Program-made: the position numbers and the translations under genes | In this document: one piece after another, positions 54,361 to 63,038 of the stretch | Numbering within the stretch: position 1 is the stretch's first letter | Layout of the letters: each line of letters begins with the position of its first letter | Notes under the pieces: model-generated | What the model was told of the DNA's origin: nothing | Databases searched by the model: none | Seen by the model: only the letters and a program-made list of their open reading frames with translations | Origin: Nitrospirales bacterium | GTDB lineage: Bacteria > Nitrospirota > Nitrospiria > Nitrospirales > UBA8639 | NCBI GenBank assembly: GCA_029261295.1 | Contig: JAJDBP010000017.1 | Span: forward strand, 430,195-494,194 | Direction of reading: 5' to 3' | Length of the DNA: 64,000 nt

Positions 54361-56367
54361 TTAATGACCAGCTGCCGGCTGAGGAGACGCCCCAGCAGGA
54401 ACAGGATCGGAAACAGGCTTCGACACCGCTACTTTCTTAGCACCTAATGTTCCCAACCAGAACACAAACATAATACTGATCCAGAAAAATAGCACGTTAA
54501 ACGAAATAACATTAGCTGCGAAACCAATGGTATGGGTGTAAGCCCAAGGAGAGTTGTCTCTCATGACTTCATTAACATGCCAGAACAATCTCACCGATGA
54601 ACGGATATAACCCATCAAACCCATCATCCAAGTGAATGCAGTTGCAAGCATGATGATCGCGTATTGCGATCGTGGAGGAATTTGACCCCATTTAATAGGA
54701 CCAAGCTCTCTTCCACCTTTTAGCATAGCCAAGTTTAACGGAGTCATTAACAGCAAGCAGGACAACGTTCCCGCAACCTGAGGGACAGATAATCCAATTC
54801 GAACGTTAGCAGGAATGAAGTATCCGTAACATGCTAAGAAAATATTGTTAATTTGGGCGACGATGAAAAACACGCCCATAAATATATTTCCGAATTTTGA
54901 CCAACTCACCGTCGGCACTTTATTACCGCGTTGATACCAAATAAAACTCAGAATTGTCGTCATAATAATGGCGTTAATTCCACCATTCTTGGCAGACATC
55001 ACACCATAGTTACCCAACACAGGATGCTGCTGTCCTCCCATAGCCTTTAACTCAGCGGGCGACATGACAATAGTATGCGGGGTAATAAAGACCAGTAGTC
55101 CCACCACCAATATAAACACGAGATACTTAATGTACTTTTGAAATCTCTCTCCTCCCGTCATCCTACCAAGGGCTTGCCACAGGTAGTAATTTGTGGTCAG
55201 GAACAGAATTCCAATCATCGTGGCCTGAATAATAAACAACCAAGCCAACAATCCACCCATCAAGGTGATACCCATTTGCTGCCGATAGGCGTATACCTCG
55301 CGCATCAACCAATAACCCGCAAATGGCAGAGGTATAAGGAAGGCCACACCCAAACTCATGGCGATATAGCCCATCCAATCATAATGCGCACGCTCTTCAT
55401 CAGTCGTAGAAGAAAGGAAACGGTAAGCAGCATAAGCAGCTACCACACCACCACCAAAGGCCATGTTCCCAAGAATCCTATGAACATTCAAAGGATTCCA
55501 AAGAGCCGTATGCAACACATGCCAAATGTTACCAAGATAACGACCCTGCTCATCAACACCAGCAGGAGACATCATGAATGCAATCCAGGAATTCGCCAAG
55601 AACATCAGCACCGTCCCAATCACATTCAAAATCACACACATGCTCAAATGAACCCACTTCAACACGCCCTCTCGCATTTTGTCCCATCCATAATAATAGA
55701 TGTAGAGGACCCCACTTTCCGCAACGAACGTCAGCGCATAAATATGCATGACCGGGCGGAAAATACTAGACAAATAACCAAAGAAGGCTGGATAGAGCGT
55801 CAGAAAGGTAAAGATCAGAATTCCGCCGAGAATGGCCGTCAATGAATAGGCAGTTAAACTAATCCTGATAAAATCATAGGCCAATTGATCATACTTTTTG
55901 GCCATGGCCTTATCTTTACTAATCATCCCCGCAAGTTCGATGCACATACAAAAAATAGGAACTGCGAGCACAAAGCTGCCATAGTAGAGATGCTGTTGAT
56001 TCGCTACCCACAACAGAACTCGACTCTCAAAGTTATACCGAGGATAAAATGTTTCATTATCCGCAGTAATAGGTGCAGGCATACCAACAGCTGGGCCCTC
56101 GGTCTTGTAATAGACATCACGGCCCGTTTCGATCTTTACCTCTTCTCCCTCTACAGTCTCTCCTGCCGCAGCTGCCGCAGCTGCCGCAGCTTTCCGTTGC
56201 TCTAAAACTTCAGCGGGAGGACCAGAAGCACCTCCACCGCCACCACCGGCCAGGGCTGTTACCGACAAGATTATGGGGAGCGTCAAAAACACTCCAGCCA
56301 CAATCAATGCGGTGACAGCGGAAAACCGCTTCTTACCTCGGGTCATTGGAGTGAACAGGCGACCCAT
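54361..56367 (-). CDS. Cytochrome bd-like oxidase, paralogue A
   Basis: About 668 residues. The N-terminus has a span, a glycine-rich stretch and a nine-alanine run (59-67). From residue 115 a 14-span membrane domain follows. It shares features with CydA: QQH at 124-126, an FVAES Glu near 217, and SWIAFMMSPAGV near 260-271. His208 (VMHIY), absent from paralogue B, lies just before that Glu. The C-terminal half is longer than CydA. Nitrospira bd-like oxidases of this type are the proposed terminal oxidases. AAAGGAGG precedes the ATG at 56367. Cytochrome genes follow in the same operon. Confidence 0.88.
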   Translation of the reverse strand: MGRLFTPMTRGKKRFSAVTALIVAGVFLTLPIILSVTALAGGGGGGASGPPAEVLEQRKAAAAAAAAAGETVEGEEVKIETGRDVYYKTEGPAVGMPAPITADNETFYPRYNFESRVLLWVANQQHLYYGSFVLAVPIFCMCIELAGMISKDKAMAKKYDQLAYDFIRISLTAYSLTAILGGILIFTFLTLYPAFFGYLSSIFRPVMHIYALTFVAESGVLYIYYYGWDKMREGVLKWVHLSMCVILNVIGTVLMFLANSWIAFMMSPAGVDEQGRYLGNIWHVLHTALWNPLNVHRILGNMAFGGGVVAAYAAYRFLSSTTDEERAHYDWMGYIAMSLGVAFLIPLPFAGYWLMREVYAYRQQMGITLMGGLLAWLFIIQATMIGILFLTTNYYLWQALGRMTGGERFQKYIKYLVFILVVGLLVFITPHTIVMSPAELKAMGGQQHPVLGNYGVMSAKNGGINAIIMTTILSFIWYQRGNKVPTVSWSKFGNIFMGVFFIVAQINNIFLACYGYFIPANVRIGLSVPQVAGTLSCLLLMTPLNLAMLKGGRELGPIKWGQIPPRSQYAIIMLATAFTWMMGLMGYIRSSVRLFWHVNEVMRDNSPWAYTHTIGFAANVISFNVLFFWISIMFVFWLGTLGAKKVAVSKPVSDPVPAGASPQPAAGH
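56165..56191 (-). repeat. Three perfect 9-bp tandem repeats coding the alanine run of oxidase A
   Basis: The unit GCCGCAGCT occurs three times without mismatch and codes for the AAAAAAAAA stretch in the linker of oxidase A. It is a potential site of copy-number variation in steps of three alanines. Confidence 0.85.
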
Positions 56368-56478
56368 GGACCTACCTCCTTTGAAAACGTGATGTTTGTA
56401 CAACTAAATTTATTCTTTGATAACGTCGCATTTCGCTTTTCCATCATGCTTGCCTTAAAAAAATACAGTTAGGCTTGA

Positions 56479-56592
56479 TCATCTAAACATATAAAAAAAG
56501 TCTAACCCCTGAGAATCCATCAGCAACCAATCTAACCCAATGAAATACACTAAACAAATGGCGGTAGAAATTAAGACATATACAGCAGGCAT
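56479..56592 (-). CDS. Tiny single-span membrane protein upstream of oxidase A
   Basis: A 37-residue ORF (MPAVYVLIST...FFYMFR) with one hydrophobic span, AVYVLISTAICLVYFIG. GAAGGAGG lies 6 bases before the ATG, a very good ribosome-binding site. It lies 111 bp upstream of the oxidase A start on the same strand. Its size and placement are like CydX or CcoQ, tiny subunits of bd and cbb3 oxidases, although no sequence relation is evident. Confidence 0.65.
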   Translation of the reverse strand: MPAVYVLISTAICLVYFIGLDWLLMDSQGLDFFYMFR

Positions 56593-56650
56593 CAGAATCC
56601 TCCTTCAAGGAATTCAAAAAATTTACATTCAAGTTGGAAGTGTAAAATCA

Positions 56651-56782
56651 TCAACAAGGGCACTGAATGCCAGCAAACCAGTAAAAAAACCACAAACTCA
56701 CCGCACACGTGAGATAAAATATTGCTTTCCCGATTTGGGTCTCTTGCCTTGTTGCTTCTCGAATTGGACCTGCTTCAGCCAT
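56651..56782 (-). CDS. Tiny single-span membrane protein at the head of the oxidase A operon
   Basis: A 43-residue ORF: a charged N-terminus (MAEAGPIREATRQETQ), a span AIFYLTCAVSLWFFYWFAG, and a CPC end. AAGGGGTGGTG precedes the ATG. It is the first minus-strand gene of this unit, 58 bp before the second tiny ORF. The double-cysteine C-terminus could bind metal or form a disulphide. Likely a small oxidase subunit by location; no family recognised. Confidence 0.62.
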   Translation of the reverse strand: MAEAGPIREATRQETQIGKAIFYLTCAVSLWFFYWFAGIQCPC

Positions 56783-56843
56783 TGTTCACCACCCCTTGGT
56801 TAATACATATTTTCATTTAGATAAATACACCTAAATTATTTCA

Positions 56844-56873
56844 TTGACAGTTTCTTAAATTTCATGGTATTTC
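56844..56873 (+). promoter_or_regulatory. Candidate sigma-70 promoter for the plus-strand tiny ORF
   Basis: TTGACA (56844-56849, full consensus) and TATTTC at 18 bases or GTATTT at 17, about 35 bp before the tiny ORF. The -35 is excellent, the -10 weak. Confidence 0.4.
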
Positions 56874-56907
56874 AACAATTATCTATCGATCAAATAAGGA
56901 AAAACCC

Positions 56908-57015
56908 ATGCGCAGCAATGCAAAAATTTTTGACATTATAGTTTTGGCCGGAATGGTTGTCAATATTCTCCTGGCCGTATTCCTTATCCTTTACTACTTC
57001 GATTTTCTTGGGTAA
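56908..57015 (+). CDS. Tiny single-span membrane protein, divergent from oxidase A operon
   Basis: A 35-residue ORF on the plus strand (MRSNAKIFDIIV...YYFDFLG) that is nearly all one span, IIVLAGMVVNILLAVFLILYYF. AAGGA lies 7 bases before the ATG and a TTGACA element lies upstream. It is flanked by the two oxidase clusters and converges with the SUMF1-like gene. It resembles tiny oxidase subunits such as CydX in size only. Confidence 0.62.
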   Translation: MRSNAKIFDIIVLAGMVVNILLAVFLILYYFDFLG

Positions 57016-57022
57016 CACTCAG

Positions 57023-57916
57023 TCAATTTTTAAAATTATTTGTCGCCTTTTTCCCCTGGTTTGACCTGGCGCACCTAAAGCCAATCGTTTCATCACGGAA
57101 GTCAGGAACAATAAAACTTCTATTCGTAATGCGTAGGTCTACTCCCTGACTCGTATACCCACCGCCACGCATTGTTTTATATGTTGAAACGGGTTGAGGA
57201 TACGTGGTGCCTGGCTTCATAGCCCTACGATAAATATCCTCAACGTACCAATCGTCCACCCATTCCATCACATTCCCCGCTCCGTCATACACCCCGTAGA
57301 TGCTTTGGTCTTTCGAGAAACTTCCCACAGGTGCCGTGACTTCATAGCCATCGTCTTCCCCATCAAAGTTTGCGGGGACGCCCTCTCGACCCTCCCCCCA
57401 AGGCCATGTTCGACCATCGGCACCTCGGATAGCTTTCTCCCATTCCCTCTCAGTAGGAAGTCGCTTCCCCTTCCATTCGCAATATTCGGCAGCATCGCTC
57501 CACGATACGTACGTCACTGGCTGATTCAGTCCACGTAACGCTTCAAGCTTCCTGGCATAACGCGATGGCGGACCAGGCTGTCGATGGCCCATCTCTTCCA
57601 CAAACTTCATATATTGCTGATAAGTGACTTCATACTGATCAATCCAATACGCATCCAGGGTTGAAACATGCTGAGGCTTTTCGTTGTAGCCCCCCCTGTC
57701 ACTGCCTAGAATAAATTCACCAGCTGGAATTTCGACCATTGTTTCTTCTGAAAGCTTCACATTTTTTTGCGTTGAGGCGGATATTGATTTCGATGGCGTC
57801 AATGAAGAATCAGGATCCTCGATTGGAAGAGGTGGGCCTTTGAAAATTCCCATAATAGGCAAGCTGCACATCACCAAGATGGCAATGAGAAAGACGACTT
57901 TAAAACGAGTGTCCAT
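57023..57916 (-). CDS. Membrane-anchored SUMF1/formylglycine-enzyme-like protein without catalytic Cys
   Basis: About 297 residues: N-terminal span, a short linker, then a full SUMF1 domain from VEIPAGEFILGSD (near 62), through RLPTEREWEKAIRG and GAGNVMEWVDDW, to GFRCAR. The two cysteines that carry out formylglycine formation in true FGE enzymes are absent: the region after MRGGGY has none. It is therefore probably a structural or ligand-binding member. ATG 57916 is used; ATG 57949 is possible. It is the last gene of oxidase cluster B. Confidence 0.85.
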   Translation of the reverse strand: MDTRFKVVFLIAILVMCSLPIMGIFKGPPLPIEDPDSSLTPSKSISASTQKNVKLSEETMVEIPAGEFILGSDRGGYNEKPQHVSTLDAYWIDQYEVTYQQYMKFVEEMGHRQPGPPSRYARKLEALRGLNQPVTYVSWSDAAEYCEWKGKRLPTEREWEKAIRGADGRTWPWGEGREGVPANFDGEDDGYEVTAPVGSFSKDQSIYGVYDGAGNVMEWVDDWYVEDIYRRAMKPGTTYPQPVSTYKTMRGGGYTSQGVDLRITNRSFIVPDFRDETIGFRCARSNQGKKATNNFKN

Positions 57917-57970
57917 GATGAGGCCTTTAGAAAAATCAACATCCTCCATGAGAATGCTGAAATACTCTAC

Positions 57971-58888
57971 CTAGGTCGAAGGGGTATTACTACTTGGAGG
58001 ATCTTTTGCACATCGAAACCCTACCGTCGCATCAGTGCGCCACATCTTCGCTGAAAATCTCTTTGTGACGCGCGCGCCCAATCGAGATTCACGCCAAGAA
58101 CCTCCACGAATCACTTTAAACACATCATCCGTTTTGGGGCCTGGCGGATTACGGTATGGAGCCTCCTGATAGTAATTCGCCGTATAATCATCCATGACCC
58201 ACTCCGCGACGTTACCGGTGGCATCGTAGAGTCCGAATGGGCTTCTCCCAACCTCAAACGATCCAACTGGCGCCAAGTATTTAAACCCATCATCTACACC
58301 ATCGACATTGGCAAACGTATATTCAAATTCATTTCCCCAAGGATAACGGCGCTTCCCTTCACCCCTGGCAGCTTTTTCCCATTCAGCTTCCGTCGGTAGT
58401 CGCTTACTTGCCCAACGACAATAGCCAAACGCATCATTCCACGTAAGCCCCACCACGGGATAATCAGGACTCATCAGGTTTTCGATCTTATCTTCAAACA
58501 CAGGCACTTTGGGCTTTTCTCGTTTGGTCATTTTTACATATCGATCATAATCCGCTTGGGTCACTTCCGTCAGGTCCATATAAAATGTTTGAAGATACAC
58601 AGGATGAGCTGGCCCCTCATCAGGATCTCCATCGCTTACACCCATAGTAAACGGCCCTTCGGGAATCTCTATCATCTCTCGGTTATCATCCCCAACTAAT
58701 GTTTTATACATTGAAAAATCTTGGGTGGGCATCGGCTGAAGAATACGCGCCTTGGCAGGTTGGCCTGCCATCAACGCTTCCATCTCACGTTTACTCTTAG
58801 AAGTCTCATACACGAACAGCACCATCATCCCAATAAACGACCCAAAGACAAATATAATCGAACCAATGAGGACTTTATTATTCTCCAT
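57971..58888 (-). CDS. Membrane-anchored SUMF1-like protein, paralogue of the previous gene
   Basis: A 305-residue protein with an N-terminal span (IIFVFGSFIGMMVLFVYE) and a SUMF1 domain: IPEGPFTMGVSDG, RLPTEAEWEKAARGEG, YDATGNVAEWVMDDY, VIRGGSWRES, GFRCAK. As in its neighbour, the catalytic Cys pair is missing. It lies 54 bp upstream of the other SUMF1-like gene. The domain most likely sits in the periplasm. Confidence 0.86.
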   Translation of the reverse strand: MENNKVLIGSIIFVFGSFIGMMVLFVYETSKSKREMEALMAGQPAKARILQPMPTQDFSMYKTLVGDDNREMIEIPEGPFTMGVSDGDPDEGPAHPVYLQTFYMDLTEVTQADYDRYVKMTKREKPKVPVFEDKIENLMSPDYPVVGLTWNDAFGYCRWASKRLPTEAEWEKAARGEGKRRYPWGNEFEYTFANVDGVDDGFKYLAPVGSFEVGRSPFGLYDATGNVAEWVMDDYTANYYQEAPYRNPPGPKTDDVFKVIRGGSWRESRLGARVTKRFSAKMWRTDATVGFRCAKDPPSSNTPST

Positions 58889-58947
58889 CGGCCTACCTTA
58901 TTCCTTTATCAGATTCAAAAAACGCGAGTAAGACGTCATACATGTAA

Positions 58948-59316
58948 TCATTGAGGATTCGTTGAAGACTCAGTAGACGTCGTCGGCAATGATTCTTTTC
59001 GTTGCTGCAAAAGATCGAGCAACATCGAAATCCAGATTCCCAAAAAACCACCCATAGCCGCGCCGGAAGAAGCCCCGACGGAAACGGCCTCAACTCCACC
59101 TAAATTCCATGCTAATAATCCACCCAAAATGGTGCCTACGAATATGCTCAAAAAAAATCGTCTACCACCAAAAAACCCAACACCTGCCCCCAAGATCATT
59201 CCGATCAATAACGCCGCCGGGAGAAATCCTCCGCCCATGGACAAACCAGTCAGTACCCCAACCGCCCCTAACACTGCAGCACCAAGAATCACATCAAATA
59301 TTTTTGAGGCTGACAT
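58948..59316 (-). CDS. Small glycine-rich membrane protein
   Basis: A 122-residue protein with about four hydrophobic, glycine-rich spans ([62 protein letters not shown]) and a polar C-terminal tail. Such glycine-zipper spans pack tightly in membranes. No named family is recognised. It lies between the DUF3047 and SUMF1-like genes on the same strand. Confidence 0.72.
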   Translation of the reverse strand: MSASKIFDVILGAAVLGAVGVLTGLSMGGGFLPAALLIGMILGAGVGFFGGRRFFLSIFVGTILGGLLAWNLGGVEAVSVGASSGAAMGGFLGIWISMLLDLLQQRKESLPTTSTESSTNPQ

Positions 59317-59346
59317 CAGTTTCTTTCAAACATGGGCATCAACAGC

Positions 59347-60054
59347 TTACTGAGCCTCTACTCGCAGCGAACCAAAATCAATCTCCACGGCCGAACCTCC
59401 CAACAGAGAGATTCCCCAAGCCAAGGCCGCCGGCTCATGATTGTGGATCTCGAGGAAATCTTTATAGACATTCACCCGTTCCTCAACCCATTCCCCAACA
59501 GGCTCTGGCCCACTTCGTATCACAATTTCAGTCGAACTGAACATTCCACCTTCTTTAATTGACCCGACAGGCAATGTTGCACTCCAAACATATTTGGTAT
59601 TCACCGGAATAAACATCATATCCGTATCTAAGGAAGGGTACACGGCCGCAATAAATTCCTCTCCCTCAGGAACTGACTGGAGCCGCCATCGCCACACCAA
59701 GACCGGATGCGTCTTGGGATCCCAAGCCATCTGCTTGGTATACACACGCTGACTGGCATTCTGAGCCCTGAGAAAAGACACCCCTTCTTCTTCTTGAATC
59801 ATGTACGTTTCATGCGCCGTCACCACGCTTCGTTGCGCTCCCCATCCTTTTGGAAAACCTCTTTCACCTGGATTTCCAAAATCTTCGATGAGAATTGAAT
59901 CCTTTGACGACTCTGGGCTTACCGATTCGTCTGCCCATACGAGACCAGCTCCATTCATACCCACTATCAACACGAAGCACGATAAGGAGACACACAACAG
60001 ATGAATCCATGATTCACGTACACAATGTCGTTGTTCATTCAAAGCTAGAGTCAT
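59347..60054 (-). CDS. Exported DUF3047-family protein
   Basis: A 235-residue protein with an N-terminal hydrophobic segment (signal peptide to about residue 42) and a DUF3047 pattern: HPVLVWRWRLQSVPEGEE near 115, VWSATLP near 152, and WVEERVNVYKDFLEIHNHEP near 185-205. The family is beta-rich and periplasmic with no known function. The ATG overlaps the stop of oxidase B by 4 bp (ATGA), showing coupling. Confidence 0.82.
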   Translation of the reverse strand: MTLALNEQRHCVRESWIHLLCVSLSCFVLIVGMNGAGLVWADESVSPESSKDSILIEDFGNPGERGFPKGWGAQRSVVTAHETYMIQEEEGVSFLRAQNASQRVYTKQMAWDPKTHPVLVWRWRLQSVPEGEEFIAAVYPSLDTDMMFIPVNTKYVWSATLPVGSIKEGGMFSSTEIVIRSGPEPVGEWVEERVNVYKDFLEIHNHEPAALAWGISLLGGSAVEIDFGSLRVEAQ

Positions 60055-61913
60055 GCTGATTCCTCTCGTGAAAGGGCTTGAACCACTGGATTCGATCGAA
60101 CAGACTGAGCCGTCCGTTGCTCACTCACTCGATGATCCCACTGGCTGAGCCAAAATACGAAAAACACCGCTGACCAAAAGGCAAGCATATTAATCGTCAC
60201 CATCTTCGCCGCAAATCCAATTGTAGGTGTGAACGCCCATGGTGACTCATCTTGCAACAACTCATTGACGTGCCACTCCAATCGGCCAGCCGACCGAATA
60301 TATCCCATGAGTCCCATCACCCAAGAAAAAGCCGCCGCCACAACAAGCAGCGCCACCATGCCACGCGGAGTAATGTGTCCCCATCGGATCGGGCCAATGA
60401 CCTTTGAGTTCCGCAGCAGAAAGTAATTCAGAAGAAGCCCGCCAATAACCACCGTCGCGGTAGTGGCCCCTTGCGGGCCAGATAAGCTCACTCGCACATT
60501 CGCCGGGATATAAAATCCATAAATCGCTATTCCCACAATAGTCCCAATACCCGAGACAAACAACAGACCCAAAAGAATATTCCCCCATGATGCCCATGAA
60601 ACTGTCGCAACTTTATTAGCACGTCGATACAGAATAAAACTCAGAGCCGTCAAACAAATCATGATATTAATTGCACCGTTTTTGGCAGACATGACCCCAA
60701 ATTGTCCGATAACTGGGTGCTGGGCGCCTCCCATTGCTTTCATCTCGCTCGCACTCGTGGCTAATGTATGAGGGGTAAACCACACCATGAAACAGGCCAT
60801 CAAGGCAAAGACGATGGCCTTAAAATACGGATGAAAACGCTCCCCTCCCTGCAAGCGCGCCAAGGATTGCCAAATATAATAATTGATCCCCAAGAACAAC
60901 ACACCAACCGTAATAGCCTGGAGCACAAACAACCACGACAACATCCCGCCCATCATGGTGATGCCCATTTCCTGCCTGAATTCAAAGACCGCTCGCATCA
61001 GCCAATAGCCCGCAATCGGCATGGGCAACAACGCACACACCATCACCACCATAAACACATACCCCACCCAATCATAATATGCGCGATCTTCTTCCGTCTT
61101 TGCCATAAAAAATCGATACGCCGCATAGGCCACAACCACCGATCCACCCGACATAATATCCGCCAAAAATCGATGCGCATTCAGGGGGTTCCAGAGAGGT
61201 GAGTGCAACAAATGCCACACATTCCCTAAAAAATGCCCTTCAGTATCAACACCTGAAGGGGCCATCATAAACGAGGCCCAGGCATTAGCAGACACTAAGA
61301 GAATCACACCCGTCGCATTCACTAACACCCCAATAGTCATATGCATCCATTTTGAAGAGCCTTCTCTTAATCGATCCCACGTATAGTAATACAGGGCAAG
61401 CAACAATGCCTCTGTCACAAACACCCCTGCATACAGCGGCATCAATGATTTAAAGGTCGAACCCATATAATTCATGAATCCTGGATACAAGGCGATAAAG
61501 AGCGCCAGCATCACCGAACCCAACACGGCGGTAATCGAGAGAGACAGCAACCCCACTCGTAAAATATCGTGGGCTAAACCATCGTACTGTTGGCGAGCCA
61601 TCTCCTCTTTCCGCATCACCCCTAAAAATTCGAGCAGAAGACTAAATATTGGGAGAGCCAACACAAAGCCACCAAAATACGTATGCTGTTGAGTGACAAA
61701 CCACACAACTAAGCGATTGTTCACAAAAGGAATGTTGGAATAGCTCCGAGGGCTTTCCGCAGCTGCAGGGCCAGCAATGGTCCCAGGGGTTTGATAAAAC
61801 ATATCCTGCGCTGCATCAACGACAGGAGGTTGTACGGGCTCCACAGCCCACACCAAACCAGCAGAAACAAGGAAAAGAACCAACAGAATCGATAATGATT
61901 GGCCTATCCGCAC
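60051..61913 (-). CDS. Cytochrome bd-like oxidase, paralogue B
   Basis: About 620 residues, related to paralogue A over its length: QQH at 75-77, FVTEA Glu near 168, and AWASFMMAPSGV near 218, with about 14 spans. Where A has VMHIY, B has LMPLY, so the His is Pro159. It lacks the long alanine/glycine leader of A. The GTG at 61913 shares bases with the stop of the upstream gene (TAGTG) and leads directly into a signal-like span; a longer frame from an ATG at 62000 would overlap that gene by 88 bp. It is coupled to DUF3047 downstream. Confidence 0.86.
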   Translation of the reverse strand: MRIGQSLSILLVLFLVSAGLVWAVEPVQPPVVDAAQDMFYQTPGTIAGPAAAESPRSYSNIPFVNNRLVVWFVTQQHTYFGGFVLALPIFSLLLEFLGVMRKEEMARQQYDGLAHDILRVGLLSLSITAVLGSVMLALFIALYPGFMNYMGSTFKSLMPLYAGVFVTEALLLALYYYTWDRLREGSSKWMHMTIGVLVNATGVILLVSANAWASFMMAPSGVDTEGHFLGNVWHLLHSPLWNPLNAHRFLADIMSGGSVVVAYAAYRFFMAKTEEDRAYYDWVGYVFMVVMVCALLPMPIAGYWLMRAVFEFRQEMGITMMGGMLSWLFVLQAITVGVLFLGINYYIWQSLARLQGGERFHPYFKAIVFALMACFMVWFTPHTLATSASEMKAMGGAQHPVIGQFGVMSAKNGAINIMICLTALSFILYRRANKVATVSWASWGNILLGLLFVSGIGTIVGIAIYGFYIPANVRVSLSGPQGATTATVVIGGLLLNYFLLRNSKVIGPIRWGHITPRGMVALLVVAAAFSWVMGLMGYIRSAGRLEWHVNELLQDESPWAFTPTIGFAAKMVTINMLAFWSAVFFVFWLSQWDHRVSEQRTAQSVRSNPVVQALSREESA

Positions 61914-62974
61914 TATTTCACCAAATCGCCGTGTGAAACCAAAGGAGGAATTGATTCGGGGGATTTTGCTTGCTGCAGCATCCCCATGACAAACGGGCAT
62001 CGTTGAATATTTTCAGGGATAGTGACAACCCGAGCTTCATAGGATCTCCGCCATCCCAGATAGACTGAATAGACTGACATCACTAAACCCGTACTGGCCG
62101 CTATCGCCACAAACCCCAGCTGTGAAATCTCTCCCACTCGGAAGACATAGGATGCCGTCCCCACCAGCACCAAGAAATACGTCAAGGCAAACGTCACGCT
62201 TGGCCACAACCAAAACCACAAACATGATGTCCATGTGTGGGACTTGCGCTGTTCGTCTTTTTGTTCAAAAACAGCCTCTCCGGCAAAGAACGCTAGCAAG
62301 CTGAGCGATCCCACGACTAATGGGACCAGAACCGATTGCAGGATAGGCTGCCAAGTCGTAGAACCAAAATCATATAAGACCCATGAACTGATGATGCTTG
62401 CAACAAGGCCTAATCCTCCCCATTTGATCACAGTGGCTGACTGTTGCGGAATCCATTCTCGTAACGCCTCTCCATTGGGAAAGGTTGGCACGACGGTACC
62501 TTCCTGAGACAAACGCTGAACCAGGCCAATCTCGAATGCATCTCGGGTGACGGAAGTACAGGGAATGATCATCGCCATCATGGCAGGCCCTTCAGGATGA
62601 AGGAGAAAATCGTAGCCAACAAACACCTGCAAGATGGCTAACACTAAAAGGGAAAGCTGCATACCATAGAAGGCTCCGACCCAACCAACGAGCCAGACCC
62701 ACCGCTTGAGTCCATCCTGGCGAAAGGACTCTTGAAGAGAAATGCCTCGTCCCTGTCGATAGGCCCAAATTGCGGTTAGCGCGGACACACACCCACTCAA
62801 CCCTAATAAGACTAAGGGTTCAGAGAGAGGCAAGACATCTTTAAGCAAACGATAAATCCCAAATGCCACAAGCCCAGGAGCCAACATCACGATGCGCTTG
62901 CGCTTGCGGACTGGCAGATCCGTCACAAGAAGGTTCAATTGAGGAAGGACGCGTAGAGAAAGTCGATGTATCAT
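61913..62974 (-). CDS. Polytopic membrane protein of unknown function upstream of oxidase B
   Basis: A 353-residue protein with about eight hydrophobic spans. A long cytoplasmic or periplasmic loop near 150-190 carries RDAFEIGLVQRLSQEG. The C-terminus ends in a soluble tail with one cysteine (NIQRCPFVMG). No heme motif is visible. Its stop codon overlaps the oxidase B start codon, so the two should be made in fixed proportion. It may be a membrane subunit or assembly factor of oxidase B; the family is not recognised. Confidence 0.8.
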   Translation of the reverse strand: MIHRLSLRVLPQLNLLVTDLPVRKRKRIVMLAPGLVAFGIYRLLKDVLPLSEPLVLLGLSGCVSALTAIWAYRQGRGISLQESFRQDGLKRWVWLVGWVGAFYGMQLSLLVLAILQVFVGYDFLLHPEGPAMMAMIIPCTSVTRDAFEIGLVQRLSQEGTVVPTFPNGEALREWIPQQSATVIKWGGLGLVASIISSWVLYDFGSTTWQPILQSVLVPLVVGSLSLLAFFAGEAVFEQKDEQRKSHTWTSCLWFWLWPSVTFALTYFLVLVGTASYVFRVGEISQLGFVAIAASTGLVMSVYSVYLGWRRSYEARVVTIPENIQRCPFVMGMLQQAKSPESIPPLVSHGDLVK

Positions 62975-63038
62975 TAAAGGAAATGTTTCGTAGCGTTACT
63001 TGGCAGATATGAAACAAGAGCCATGGTGGACCAAAACT

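Noticed and set aside
55138..55845. 235-residue open frame on the plus strand opposite oxidase A
   Set aside because: It is antisense to conserved membrane spans of the oxidase and has low-complexity, His/Gln-rich composition with no domain.
56368..56478. A possible further tiny ORF between the 37-residue ORF and oxidase A
   Set aside because: An ATGATG start is present but the frame has no membrane span and runs into the oxidase gene out of frame.
56540..56803. 87-residue open frame on the plus strand
   Set aside because: It has no ribosome-binding site, is antisense to the two tiny minus-strand membrane ORFs, and has no recognisable domain.
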